Assembly: GCF_037203765.1 (NCBI RefSeq)
Contig: NZ_JBBCAS010000007.1
Span: forward strand, 1 to 64,000
Source: Sediminicola sp037203765
Lineage (GTDB): Bacteria > Bacteroidota > Bacteroidia > Flavobacteriales > Flavobacteriaceae
Length of the DNA: 64,000 bases
Direction: 5' to 3'
Shown here one piece after another: positions 51,236 to 60,895 of the stretch. A model generated the notes under the pieces. It had not been told where the DNA came from, did no database searches, and saw only the letters and a list, made by a program, of their open reading frames with translations. Made by a program: the position numbers and the translations under genes. Numbering within the stretch: position 1 is the first letter of the stretch; each line of letters starts with the position of its first letter.

Positions 51236-54187
51236 ATGAAAATGCGACTTCTAGTCTTGGCCATCATATGGTCGAGCACAACTTTGTTTGCACAAGATTA
51301 TTTTCCTAAAAATGATGGCGTAAAAACAACGAACAACAACTACACGGCATTTACCAATGCCAAAATTTATGTAACTCCAACCCAGATCATTGATGGGGGC
51401 ACATTACTGATTCAAAATGGAAAAGTGGTCCAAGCTGCCAAAACGGTGAACCTACCGAAAAGCACCATAGTCATAGACCTCAATGGGAAATCGATCTACC
51501 CTTCCTTTATTGACATCTATTCCGATTTTGGGGTAGAAAAACCAAAAAAGGCCTCAGGTGGCGGCAGAAGTGGGGAGTATGAGCCCTCTAGGGAAGGTTA
51601 CTATTGGAATGACCATGTTATGCCCGAGAACAAAGCCATTTCTGTTTTCAAATACGATGACAAAAAAGCCAAAGAAATGCGCGAAGCTGGTTTTGGTGTA
51701 GTCAATTCCCATATACAGGATGGTATCGCAAGGGGCACTGGAATTTTGGTAGCCTTGAACGGCGCAGGGAATGATGCGGACAGAATCTTGGATGACGCCT
51801 CGGCACAGTATTTTTCATTTGATAAGAGCATAGCCAAAACACAAGCCTATCCCTCTTCACTAATGGGTTCCATGGCCTTGTTGAGACAGATGTACAGCGA
51901 TGCCGATTGGTACGCCAAAGGTAACTCCAAGACCAAGGACCTTTCTCTGGAAGCCTTGAACAAAAACAAAGGATTGGTTTCCATTTTTGAAGCCAAGGAC
52001 AAAGGAAATGCCCTGAGGGCAGATAAAATTGGGGATGCCAATAATGTACAATATGTAATTCTTGGAGGAGGGAACGAATACGAGAGCATCAATGAGATTA
52101 AAGGTACCAACGCAAAATACATTCTTCCAATAAATTTCCCGGATGCCTATGATGTTTCCAACCCGTACCAAGCTTCCTATGTTACTTTGGAAGATATGAG
52201 ATATTGGAACCAAGCTCCTGCCAATCCCAAGATCCTGGAAGCAAATGGGATACCGTTCTCATTGACATTGTATGATCTAAAATCTCCATCAGCATTCAAG
52301 GACAAATTGATGCAGGCCATAGAACATGGACTATCCAAAACAAAAGCCTTGGAAGCCTTGACCACCGTACCTGCGGGAATTTTGGGAAAATCAAACAAAA
52401 TTGGATCGCTTACCCCTGGGAGCTATGCCAATTTCCTGATCACTTCCGGAGATATTTTTGAAAAAGAAACTACCCTATATGAAAATTGGGTACAGGGAAC
52501 CAAAAATATTGTGAACAGTAAAGATCAGAAAGATATCCGTGGGGATTACGATCTATCCATAAGTGGCATTGTTTACAAGCTTTCCATTACCGGTGAGGTA
52601 AATAAATTAAAATCCGAAATCACCCAGGACACCGTTAAACTGAAATCCAAAATCAGTTATGGGGACAATTGGTTGGATCTTAGCTTCAATACGGATGAAG
52701 GCGCCAAAATATACAGAATGACCGCCCTAGTGGTTCCAACTACGGACAATATCGGTGGCCGCCTAATAATGCCCAATGGAAAAGAAGCTACCTTCAATGC
52801 CATCAAGACCAAAGGGTATACAGAAAAAGAAAAAGAGCAAAAAGAGAAGGAAGCTCCTGTTGTGGTTCCAGTTACCTACCCTAACGTAGGTCATGGCTAT
52901 GCCACCAAACCGGCCCAAGAAACCATGCTCTTTAAAAATGCAACTGTTTGGACCAGTGAGGATACCGGTATTTTAGAGCATACGGATGTCCTTATTAAAA
53001 ATGGCAAAATTTCCAAGATTGGTAAGGATCTTAGTGCCAGTGGGGCAAAAGTGATTGACGCCACTGGAAAACACCTTACTGCCGGAGTAATCGACGAACA
53101 CAGTCATATTGCCGCTCTTGCCGTCAATGAAGGTGGACAGAATTCATCAGCAGAGGTAAAGATGGAAGATGTTGTTGACCCTGAAGATGTTGGTATCTAT
53201 AGAGATCTTGCCGGTGGGGTTACCTCCATCCAAATACTGCACGGATCTGCCAATCCTATTGGAGGTCGTTCTGCCATCATCAAACTTAAATGGGGAGAAA
53301 CTGCAGACAACATGATCTATAGCAATTCCCCAAAATTCATAAAGTTTGCCTTGGGAGAGAATGTCAAACAATCCAATTGGGGAAGTTTTAACCGTTTCCC
53401 ACAGACCAGAATGGGTGTTGAGCAGGTTTTCATGGACTATTTCCAAAGAGGAAAGGAATATGATGCCAAAAAGAAAAGTGGACAACCTTACCGTTACGAT
53501 GAGGAGATGGAGGTCATTGCCGAAATCTTGAATGGGGAGCGCTTTATTAGCTGTCACTCTTATGTACAGAGTGAAATAAATATGTTGATGAAGGTTGCCG
53601 AGAAATTTGGTTTTAGGGTGAACACCTTTACCCATATCCTAGAAGGTTACAAGGTCGCCGATAAAATGGCCGAGCACGGTGTTGGTGGATCTACCTTCAG
53701 TGATTGGTGGGCCTACAAGTACGAGGTGAACGATGCTATCCCCTACAACGCAGCCATCATGCAAAGTCAGGGTGTAACCGTGGCCATTAACAGTGATGAT
53801 GCCGAAATGTCCAGAAGGTTGAACCAAGAAGCTGCAAAAACAGTGAAATATGGTGGCATGACCGAATTGGAAGCTTGGAAAATGGTAACCATAAACCCAG
53901 CTAAATTATTACATATAGATAACCGCGTAGGAAGTATCAAGGAGGGCAAGGATGCTGATGTAGTATTATGGAACGACCATCCGTTGTCCATCTATGCCAA
54001 GGCCGAAAAGACCGTTATTGATGGTGCTGTTTATTTTGATCTGGAGAAGGACAAGCAATTGAGACAATCCATAGACCAACAGCGCAATACCCTGATCAAT
54101 ATGATGTTGAAAGAAAAGGACGGTGGCAATGCCACGCAAACTCCTGTAAAAAAAGAGAACAGGCTCCTTCACTGTGATAGCCTATAA
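51236..54187 (+). CDS. Secreted double amidohydrolase-fold protein
   Basis: The 983-aa protein has a signal peptide (LLVLAIIWSSTTLFAQ) and two amidohydrolase-like units. The first (about 30-450) has the outer beta-sandwich and barrel remnants but lacks the HxH metal motif: the equivalent site reads PSFIDIYSDFG. The second (about 555-960) keeps HSHIAALAVNEGG (HxH), the His in ISCHSYVQS and THILEG, and the Asp in INSDDAEMS, so one metal site is likely active. Substrate is unknown; relatives are annotated imidazolonepropionase-like or prolidase-like. A second, shorter paralogue follows 5-38 bp later, depending on its start. Confidence 0.88.
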   Translation: MKMRLLVLAIIWSSTTLFAQDYFPKNDGVKTTNNNYTAFTNAKIYVTPTQIIDGGTLLIQNGKVVQAAKTVNLPKSTIVIDLNGKSIYPSFIDIYSDFGVEKPKKASGGGRSGEYEPSREGYYWNDHVMPENKAISVFKYDDKKAKEMREAGFGVVNSHIQDGIARGTGILVALNGAGNDADRILDDASAQYFSFDKSIAKTQAYPSSLMGSMALLRQMYSDADWYAKGNSKTKDLSLEALNKNKGLVSIFEAKDKGNALRADKIGDANNVQYVILGGGNEYESINEIKGTNAKYILPINFPDAYDVSNPYQASYVTLEDMRYWNQAPANPKILEANGIPFSLTLYDLKSPSAFKDKLMQAIEHGLSKTKALEALTTVPAGILGKSNKIGSLTPGSYANFLITSGDIFEKETTLYENWVQGTKNIVNSKDQKDIRGDYDLSISGIVYKLSITGEVNKLKSEITQDTVKLKSKISYGDNWLDLSFNTDEGAKIYRMTALVVPTTDNIGGRLIMPNGKEATFNAIKTKGYTEKEKEQKEKEAPVVVPVTYPNVGHGYATKPAQETMLFKNATVWTSEDTGILEHTDVLIKNGKISKIGKDLSASGAKVIDATGKHLTAGVIDEHSHIAALAVNEGGQNSSAEVKMEDVVDPEDVGIYRDLAGGVTSIQILHGSANPIGGRSAIIKLKWGETADNMIYSNSPKFIKFALGENVKQSNWGSFNRFPQTRMGVEQVFMDYFQRGKEYDAKKKSGQPYRYDEEMEVIAEILNGERFISCHSYVQSEINMLMKVAEKFGFRVNTFTHILEGYKVADKMAEHGVGGSTFSDWWAYKYEVNDAIPYNAAIMQSQGVTVAINSDDAEMSRRLNQEAAKTVKYGGMTELEAWKMVTINPAKLLHIDNRVGSIKEGKDADVVLWNDHPLSIYAKAEKTVIDGAVYFDLEKDKQLRQSIDQQRNTLINMMLKEKDGGNATQTPVKKENRLLHCDSL

Positions 54188-54225
54188 GCAACTTGATGAA
54201 GTCTAAAACGATAAAGATAAAAGAC

Positions 54226-55518
54226 ATGAATATTAGAATATATATACCTTTAGTGATGTTGGTCTTGGCAAGTACGCTTGGCTTTGGACAACAGACACCG
54301 GCCTCTGCGCAAACAGAAGCAATAACCATCACCGGTGCCACGGCCCATATTGGGGATGGCACTGTCATGGAAAACACTACGTTGGTTTTCGAAAATGGAA
54401 AGATAACTGCTCTTGGCGGTCCCGAAACCCAGACCAAAGGAACTGTTATCAACGCAGCGGGAAAACACATCTATCCGGGTTTTATAACTCCCTGTTCCTC
54501 TTTGGGTCTTGTGGAAGTGGATGCTGTAAGAGCAAGTGATGACCAAGATGAAATTGGTGAAATGATCCCTCACGTACGCAGTTTGATTGCCTATAATGCT
54601 GAATCCAAAGTTGTAGAAAGCATGCGCCCAAATGGCGTGTTGTTGGGACAGATATCTCCAAAAGGTGGCAGGATATCAGGAACCTCTTCGGTGGTACAGT
54701 TCGACGCATGGAACTGGGAGGATGCCGCGGTAAAGAAAGATGACGGCATCCATTTAAACTGGCCGAACACCTTTAGAAGAGGCCGTTGGTGGGAAGGTGA
54801 AGCCAGAGGACTACAGCCCAATAAAGATTACACGAAGGATGTGAGTGAAATTGAGGTTTTTGTTCAAAATGCCGCAGCGTACAACAAAGGAACTTCTTCT
54901 GAGCTAAATCCGATTTTTGCTGCCATGAAAGGCGTTTTTGAAGGCTCACAGAGATTGTATGTTTACGCCAATGGGGAGAAGGAAATGATTGATGCCGTTA
55001 CCAATCTAAAAAATATGGGCATTAAAAATGTGGTCATCGTTGGTGGCTACCATGCGCTAAAGATTTCCGATTTCTTAAAGGAACAAAATGTTCCAGTATT
55101 GGTAAACCTACCACATGATCTTCCAAATTTGGATGATGATGATTATGACCTTCCCTACAAACTACCCAAGTTGTTGACCGATGCCGGGTTATTGGTAGGA
55201 ATTCAAAACATTAGCGCCGCCAATTTCCAGGCGAGAAATCTGCCCTTCTATGCTGGTCAGGTAGCCGGACAGGGATTGGATAAAGAAAAGGCCTTGGCAC
55301 TGATATCTTCCAATACAGCAAAAATATTGGGCATAGATGATCAGTACGGTTCACTAGCCATCGGTAAAAGTGCAACCCTTTTTATATCTGAGGGAGATGC
55401 CCTGGACATGCGTACCAATAAATTGAGCCATGCCTTTATTGATGGGCGTATGCTTTCTTTGGAAACGCACCAAACAGAACTATGGAAGCGATATATGGGA
55501 AAATACAGCGGTAAATAA
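54226..55518 (+). CDS. Secreted amidohydrolase-fold protein lacking the HxH motif
   Basis: The 430-aa protein starts at the ATG giving a clean signal peptide (IPLVMLVLASTLGFGQ); an in-frame ATG at 54193 would put charged residues before it. It resembles the N-terminal half of its upstream neighbour: GATAHIGDGTVMENTTLVFE, then PGFITPCSSLGLVEVDAV where active enzymes have PGFIDxHxH. The metal ligands are therefore missing. The conserved tail (SSNTAKILGIDDQYGSLAIG) remains. It may act as a partner or scaffold of the 983-aa protein. Confidence 0.82.
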   Translation: MNIRIYIPLVMLVLASTLGFGQQTPASAQTEAITITGATAHIGDGTVMENTTLVFENGKITALGGPETQTKGTVINAAGKHIYPGFITPCSSLGLVEVDAVRASDDQDEIGEMIPHVRSLIAYNAESKVVESMRPNGVLLGQISPKGGRISGTSSVVQFDAWNWEDAAVKKDDGIHLNWPNTFRRGRWWEGEARGLQPNKDYTKDVSEIEVFVQNAAAYNKGTSSELNPIFAAMKGVFEGSQRLYVYANGEKEMIDAVTNLKNMGIKNVVIVGGYHALKISDFLKEQNVPVLVNLPHDLPNLDDDDYDLPYKLPKLLTDAGLLVGIQNISAANFQARNLPFYAGQVAGQGLDKEKALALISSNTAKILGIDDQYGSLAIGKSATLFISEGDALDMRTNKLSHAFIDGRMLSLETHQTELWKRYMGKYSGK

Positions 55519-55537
55519 GCCCGATATTTCCTAAAAC

Positions 55538-55579
55538 AAAAATCCCTGTAGACAATTGACCTTGTTTACAGGGATTTTT
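55538..55579. terminator. Bidirectional terminator between amidohydrolase and DUF6503 genes
   Basis: AAAAATCCCTGTA (55538-55550) pairs with TACAGGGATTTTT (55567-55579), leaving a 16-nt loop. A's on one side and T's on the other serve both convergent genes. Confidence 0.85.
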
Positions 55580-55595
55580 CATTTTTAAAGCAGTA

Positions 55596-56411
55596 TTATT
55601 CTTGAACCTTGCCTTCCACAAATTTTGCTTGTCCAGGTTTTTCAAAGAAAGAGTCCGGCTTTGCCGTTTCGCTCAATATCACATTTTCAAAAGGAACCGT
55701 ATTCTGGCTTTCTTTCATAGTTTTACCTTCGTAGGAATACCAAGAAATGGATTTTGGCAGTACTACATCCGATACTTTCATCCAATCATTATAACGGATC
55801 CATTTAACATGATCGGACTTTTCCCCACTCCTATAACTCACGGTATACCCCAGCCAGGCCATTTGGAAGGTCTCGGGATCGTAGTGGATAAAATATTCAT
55901 CTTTATAAGAAGTACCAACACCTGGATTGTAAGAGATACTGATACCCGGAAAGGTCTTCCCCTCGAACACCACATCTTTCGAATCACCATAAACAATTCC
56001 GTCATCGGCCAATACAAAGGGCATGGCATAAAAATAAAACATAAGGTTATGGTAGAATACAGGATCTCCCTTATAGGTATTGTCAGAATCCAACAACCAA
56101 ACTTGTTTCCCATCGAAGCCCATGGAAAAATCGGCCCCTTCTACCTTATCCTTTCTGGAATATAGGTTAGTGGTATGGATTTCTGCACCTTCAGGCTTTG
56201 GGATTTGGTAGACCAAACTTTTTTTGTTTCTCCAATTTTGGAGTCCACCATGGGCATCAAAAATTTTTACCAAACCCTGCGGGTACTTGCGGAGATCTAT
56301 CTGTTCTACTTGGGTGGTTTCCTCAACTTCCATCGTTGGTTGCTCGGTTTTTTTCTCCTCCTTACAGGAAATTAATCCAACAAAGAGCATTACTAGTAAT
56401 GCGTATTTCAT
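55596..56411 (-). CDS. DUF6503-type lipoprotein
   Basis: The 271-aa protein begins at the ATG at 56411, which gives a lipoprotein signal with lipobox LISC. A Glu/Thr-rich linker precedes a beta-rich domain (IFDAHGGLQNWRNKKSLVY, GFDGKQVWLLDSD, EYFIHYDPETFQMAWLGYTV) typical of DUF6503 outer-membrane lipoproteins. The fold recalls lipoprotein carriers of the LolA/B type, but function is not known. The longer frame (start at 56456) would break the signal peptide. Confidence 0.82.
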   Translation of the reverse strand: MKYALLVMLFVGLISCKEEKKTEQPTMEVEETTQVEQIDLRKYPQGLVKIFDAHGGLQNWRNKKSLVYQIPKPEGAEIHTTNLYSRKDKVEGADFSMGFDGKQVWLLDSDNTYKGDPVFYHNLMFYFYAMPFVLADDGIVYGDSKDVVFEGKTFPGISISYNPGVGTSYKDEYFIHYDPETFQMAWLGYTVSYRSGEKSDHVKWIRYNDWMKVSDVVLPKSISWYSYEGKTMKESQNTVPFENVILSETAKPDSFFEKPGQAKFVEGKVQE

Positions 56412-56474
56412 GTAGTCTTGATTTTGATTTTCACAATTTGTCGTAAGCGGCGGCATTTGTTTACGGGATTAGAT

Positions 56475-56482
56475 TATTTTTG
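56475..56482 (+). promoter_or_regulatory. -7 element TATTTTTG five bases before the SpoU methyltransferase gene
   Basis: TATTTTTG is followed by TGCCA and then the ATG at 56488, the same 5-nt spacing as at the DUF3810 and nrnA starts. A TTTG lies 15 nt upstream of the box, closer than the usual 19. Confidence 0.55.
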
Positions 56483-56487
56483 TGCCA

Positions 56488-57300
56488 ATGACAGAAGACA
56501 AGTACCTCAGTAGCCTGCAAAACCCACTGGTCAAAAAGGCAATGACCCTTAAGGAAAAATCCCGCGAACGTAAAAAAACGGGGTGTTTTGTATTGGAAGG
56601 AGTTCGGGAACTTCAATTGGCCGTTAAGGGCGATTATGAACTGGAGACTGTTTTCTTTTATTCGGATATTATTGCCCGGAATGAAGTCCTTAAACTTTTG
56701 GGTCAAACTGTGGGTCAGGAGGTCTTAGTAGAAATTTCCAAGGAAATTTATCAGAAATTGGCCTACAGGGAAACTACAGAAGGCATTTTGGCCATTGCCA
56801 AATCCAAACCCCACTTTCTTGACAGCTTGGAATTCAAGAGCAAGCACCCCTTGATATTGGTTGCGGAAGCTCCAGAAAAACCGGGTAATATAGGTGCGCT
56901 ATTGCGTACGGCAGATGCCGCCAATTTGGATGCTGTGATCATCGCCAATCCCAAAGGCGATCTCTACAATCCCAATATCATACGATCTAGTGTAGGTTGT
57001 ATTTTCACCAATCAAGTTGGCGTTGGTACCACAGAAGAGGTAATTGCATTTCTTAAGAAGAACAATATTGCGCTTTACTGTGCCGCCCTTACCGCTTCGG
57101 AAAAATATACAAAGGTGAAATATGATGAAGCTTCGGCAATCATTGTAGGTACGGAAGCTACCGGTTTATCATCTGAATGGCTCGAAAATTCCACCAAAAA
57201 CATCATAATACCGATGGAAGGTGAAATAGACTCCATGAATGTATCCGTATCGGCAGCAATAGTTATATTTGAGGCAAAAAGGCAAAGGGATACCCAATAA
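56488..57300 (+). CDS. TrmH/SpoU-family RNA 2'-O-methyltransferase
   Basis: The 270-aa protein has an N-terminal substrate-binding domain (LSSLQNPLVKKAMTLKEKSR) and the SPOUT trefoil-knot domain: EAPEKPGNIGALLRTADAAN, NIIRSSVGCIF, IVGTEATGLSSEW and IPMEGEIDSMNVSVSAA. It methylates 2'-OH of rRNA or tRNA with SAM; the exact site cannot be told. A GTG two codons upstream is possible, but the ATG at 56488 is preferred. Confidence 0.92.
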   Translation: MTEDKYLSSLQNPLVKKAMTLKEKSRERKKTGCFVLEGVRELQLAVKGDYELETVFFYSDIIARNEVLKLLGQTVGQEVLVEISKEIYQKLAYRETTEGILAIAKSKPHFLDSLEFKSKHPLILVAEAPEKPGNIGALLRTADAANLDAVIIANPKGDLYNPNIIRSSVGCIFTNQVGVGTTEEVIAFLKKNNIALYCAALTASEKYTKVKYDEASAIIVGTEATGLSSEWLENSTKNIIIPMEGEIDSMNVSVSAAIVIFEAKRQRDTQ

Positions 57301-57372
57301 GACCCAAAAAAAAGGAGATTACTTCCAAAAATAGGCACATACGCTTTCTTGTTTCCCCAAAAATTCAAATTC

Positions 57373-58605
57373 ATGAACAGCAGTATTTTATTTTATATCA
57401 TCATAGGCATTCTAAGTGCCCAGTTCATACTGGAAACTATTCTGGACTATCTGAATTCCAAAAGATACCAAGACCCTGTGCCCCAAGAATTGAATGATGT
57501 TTTTGATTCCAAGGAATATGAAAAGTCCCAGCGCTATAAAAAGACCAATTACCAATTTGGATTGGTGACCTCCACCTTCACTTTTATCCTGACCCTAGGA
57601 TTTTTGACTTTCGGTGGTTTCGAGTGGATCGATTCCATGGCACGAAATATTTCGGACAATCCTATTGTGGTGGCCTTGTTGTTTTTTGGCATCATTATGA
57701 TTGGGAGCGATCTCTTGTCCACACCATTTTCCTACTATCAAACCTTTGTAATTGAGGAAAAATTCGGATTTAACAAGAGTACCAAAAAATTATTTTTTCT
57801 GGATAAGTTGAAAGGTTGGCTAATGACCATAATTCTGGGGGGCGGCATATTGGCGCTGGTTATTTGGTTCTTCCAGTGGGCCGGATCCAATTTCTGGATA
57901 TATACCTGGGCCGTCGTTGCCCTATTTTCGGTATTCATGAACATGTTCTACAGTAAATTGATAGTGCCCATGTTCAACAAACAGACCCCTTTGGAGGAAG
58001 GTTCGTTAAAACAAAAATTGGAAACCTATGCCAAAAATGTAGGCTTTGAACTCAAAAACATTTTTGTAATAGACGGATCAAAAAGATCTACGAAAGCAAA
58101 TGCCTACTTCTCCGGATTTGGAAAACAAAAAAGGGTGACACTTTACGACACCCTGATCAACGATCTGGAGGAAGATGAGATTGTTGCCGTTTTGGCCCAT
58201 GAGGTGGGCCATTATAAAAGAAAACATATTATTTTCAACCTGCTTGCATCCTTGGTGCTTACGGGGATCACCTTATTCATTCTTTCAATTTTCATCAACA
58301 ACCCCCAAGTTTCTTTGGCCATCGGAGTCTCCCAACCGAGTTTCCATGCCGCATTGATCGGGTTCGGAATCTTATACAGTCCAATTTCTGAAATCACAGG
58401 GTTGGTCATGAATTTTCTTTCCAGAAAATTTGAATATGAGGCCGACGATTTTGCAAAAGACACCTTCGCGGCCATGCCATTGGTGAGCTCCTTAAAAAAG
58501 CTGTCAAAAAATAGTTTGAGTAACCTCACGCCGCATCCTGCCTATGTATTCATGCACTACTCACACCCCCCGCTGATCGCCAGAATCCGTAATTTAAAGG
58601 CATAA
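57373..58605 (+). CDS. M48 family (Ste24/CAAX-type) membrane metalloprotease
   Basis: The 410-aa protein has about six to seven membrane helices and the zinc motif HEVGHYKRKH followed by the third-ligand Glu in FEYEADDFA, with SKRSTKANAYFSGFGKQKR and the N-terminal AQFILETILDYLN helix usual in Ste24-like proteins. Bacterial members act in membrane protein quality control. An in-frame TTG at 57349 would add eight residues, but the ATG at 57373 is preferred. Confidence 0.92.
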   Translation: MNSSILFYIIIGILSAQFILETILDYLNSKRYQDPVPQELNDVFDSKEYEKSQRYKKTNYQFGLVTSTFTFILTLGFLTFGGFEWIDSMARNISDNPIVVALLFFGIIMIGSDLLSTPFSYYQTFVIEEKFGFNKSTKKLFFLDKLKGWLMTIILGGGILALVIWFFQWAGSNFWIYTWAVVALFSVFMNMFYSKLIVPMFNKQTPLEEGSLKQKLETYAKNVGFELKNIFVIDGSKRSTKANAYFSGFGKQKRVTLYDTLINDLEEDEIVAVLAHEVGHYKRKHIIFNLLASLVLTGITLFILSIFINNPQVSLAIGVSQPSFHAALIGFGILYSPISEITGLVMNFLSRKFEYEADDFAKDTFAAMPLVSSLKKLSKNSLSNLTPHPAYVFMHYSHPPLIARIRNLKA

Positions 58606-58634
58606 TTTTTGTTGGTTGCTATAAAAGTTTATCT

Positions 58635-58642
58635 TATTTTTA
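58635..58642 (+). promoter_or_regulatory. Putative -7 element TATTTTTA just before spoT
   Basis: TATTTTTA differs from the consensus at the last base. It is 4 nt before the ATG at 58647 and 7 nt before a second in-frame ATG at 58650. It is another candidate for leaderless or near-leaderless initiation. Confidence 0.4.
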
Positions 58643-58646
58643 AAAT

Positions 58647-60854
58647 ATGATGACGGAAGCTGCTATAGAAAAAGAAAACAAGCAAATTGCTAAGCAATAC
58701 AAGGAGTTATTGCGTATTAGCTATCAAACTTTATCCGTTGAGGATAAAAAATTGATACGCTCTGCATTTGACGTGGCCGTAGATGCTCATAAGGAACAAA
58801 GAAGGAAATCAGGGGAAGCCTATATTTTTCATCCCATCGCGGTGGCCAAAATTGTAGCTTCGGAAATTGGTCTTGATGCTGTTTCCATTGCTTCTGCCCT
58901 ATTACACGATGTGGTAGAGGACACGGCCTATACCTTAGCGGACATTGAGCGTATGTTCGGGGAAACCGTTGCCCGAATTGTAGACGGACTGACGAAGATA
59001 GCCCACCTTAAAAAGGACATGAACATTTCCCAGCAGGCGGAAAACTTCAGGAAAATGTTGCTGACCCTGAACGATGACGTAAGGGTGATCATCATAAAAA
59101 TCGCCGACCGCTACCACAATATGCTCACCATGGATTCCATGCCGGAGGACAAGCAGGTGAAAATTGCATCCGAGACCTTATACATTTATGCACCACTGGC
59201 CCATAGAATTGGGTTGTACAATATAAAAACAGAGTTAGAGGATCTAAGTCTGAAATATACCGAACCCGAGGTTTACAATGACATCCTAGGAAAAATTGAG
59301 GAGACCAAAGAGGAACAGGTAGCCTATATAGATGCATTTTCCGGTGTAATCAGCAATTCTTTGGACAAGGAAGGCCTCAACTATATCATCAAAGGCCGAA
59401 TGAAATCCATTTTTTCCATTCGCAGGAAAATGAAGATGCAAAATGTCCCCTTTGACGAAATCTATGACAAATTCGCCATAAGGATCATCTATAAATCGGA
59501 TCGGCGCAACGAGAAATTTTTGGCATGGAAAATATATTCCATCGTAACGGATCACTTCACTCCCAACCCAGTGCGATTGAGGGACTGGATCTCATCCCCA
59601 AAATCTACGGGTTACGAAGCGCTTCACATCACCGTCATGGGCCCAAAGGGCAAATGGGTGGAAGTTCAGATACGTAGCGAAAGAATGCACGAGATTGCGG
59701 AAAAAGGGTATGCCGCCCATTTTAAGTACAAGCATGGGGAACAAAAGGAACAAGGTCTTGAAATGTGGCTGAACAGGTTACAGGAAGCCCTTGAAAATGC
59801 CAATACCAATGCCGTGGATTTTGTTGAGGAATTTAAATTGAACCTCTATTCCAAGGAAATATTCGTTTTTACCCCCAAAGGAGAATTAAAATCGCTCCCA
59901 AAAGGCGCTACCCCTTTGGATTTTGCTTTTAATATCCATACCGAGGTAGGCATGAAAACTCGAGGTGCCAAAGTAAACGGTAAGTTGGTGCCTTTGAACA
60001 CTACCCTTCACAGTGGGGACCAAGTGGAAGTTATCACTTCTGAACAGGCCAAGCCAAGCCAAAGCTGGCTGGATTACGCCACAACGGCAAGGGCAAGGTC
60101 CAAGATCAAATCCTCACTAAAAGAGGAGAAGAAAACCATTGCCCTAGATGGCAAAGAGGTACTGAGAAGAAAACTTAAATCTCAGAAAATAACCCTGAAC
60201 GAGGATACCATCAATAAAATGGTCATCTTTTTCAAGTTGAAAACCAGCCTGGATCTTTTTTATAGGGTGGGTATCGGTGCTATTGACAACCAAATGCTGA
60301 AGGATTTTGCTTCCTCCTATAGCAATGCCTTTATCAGTTTCTTTAAGAACAAAATAAGAAGACATCACGTTCCGGAGGATATCAACAAAGATGAAATAAC
60401 CTCCAAGTATGATATTCTAGTATTCGGCAAGGAGGAGGAAAAGTTGGCATACAAGCTGTCCCAATGCTGCAACCCTATTCCAGGGGATGATGTTTTTGGT
60501 TTTGTAAGTGTCAACGAAGGTATCAAGGTGCACAAAAAAAACTGTCCCAACGCCATAGCCCTTCAATCCAACTATGCCTATCGCATTATCAGCGCCAAAT
60601 GGATCGATAGCAGCCAAGAAGAGTTTACGGCAGAAATCCAACTTACGGGGATAGATGACCTGGGATTGGTAAGCGATGTTACAGAAGTAATTTCTGATCA
60701 TATGCACGTGAACATGAGAAATCTAAATTTTAGTACGGATGGGGGCACATTTACCGGAAGAATTACGGTGGTCGTAAAAAACAATGGCATTCTCAAAAAA
60801 TTGATTGAAAATTTAAAGCAGCTTAAGGGAATAGACAAAGTAAGCAGAATTTAA
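58647..60854 (+). CDS. spoT: Bifunctional (p)ppGpp synthetase/hydrolase
   Basis: The 735-aa RelA/SpoT homologue has an HD hydrolase domain (YIFHPIAVAKIV, LLHDVVEDT with H87 and D88), a synthetase domain (FAIRIIYKSD, SSPKSTGYEALHITV), a TGS domain (about 400-460, EIFVFTPKGELKSLPKGATP) and a C-terminal ACT domain. Both catalytic domains keep key residues, so it should make and destroy the stringent alarmone. The length is normal for Rel/Spo enzymes. fur follows 41 bp downstream. Confidence 0.94.
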   Translation: MMTEAAIEKENKQIAKQYKELLRISYQTLSVEDKKLIRSAFDVAVDAHKEQRRKSGEAYIFHPIAVAKIVASEIGLDAVSIASALLHDVVEDTAYTLADIERMFGETVARIVDGLTKIAHLKKDMNISQQAENFRKMLLTLNDDVRVIIIKIADRYHNMLTMDSMPEDKQVKIASETLYIYAPLAHRIGLYNIKTELEDLSLKYTEPEVYNDILGKIEETKEEQVAYIDAFSGVISNSLDKEGLNYIIKGRMKSIFSIRRKMKMQNVPFDEIYDKFAIRIIYKSDRRNEKFLAWKIYSIVTDHFTPNPVRLRDWISSPKSTGYEALHITVMGPKGKWVEVQIRSERMHEIAEKGYAAHFKYKHGEQKEQGLEMWLNRLQEALENANTNAVDFVEEFKLNLYSKEIFVFTPKGELKSLPKGATPLDFAFNIHTEVGMKTRGAKVNGKLVPLNTTLHSGDQVEVITSEQAKPSQSWLDYATTARARSKIKSSLKEEKKTIALDGKEVLRRKLKSQKITLNEDTINKMVIFFKLKTSLDLFYRVGIGAIDNQMLKDFASSYSNAFISFFKNKIRRHHVPEDINKDEITSKYDILVFGKEEEKLAYKLSQCCNPIPGDDVFGFVSVNEGIKVHKKNCPNAIALQSNYAYRIISAKWIDSSQEEFTAEIQLTGIDDLGLVSDVTEVISDHMHVNMRNLNFSTDGGTFTGRITVVVKNNGILKKLIENLKQLKGIDKVSRI

Positions 60855-60864
60855 ATTTTAGCTG

Positions 60865-60872
60865 TACATTTG
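60865..60872 (+). promoter_or_regulatory. -7 element TACATTTG upstream of the fur-like gene
   Basis: TACATTTG matches TAnnTTTG and is flanked by an AGCTG/CAGCT inverted repeat. It lies 23 nt before the ATG at 60896, in the short gap after spoT. The repeat could be a site for autoregulation. Confidence 0.5.
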
Positions 60873-60895
60873 CAGCTGAATGCAGCAAAATCTTT

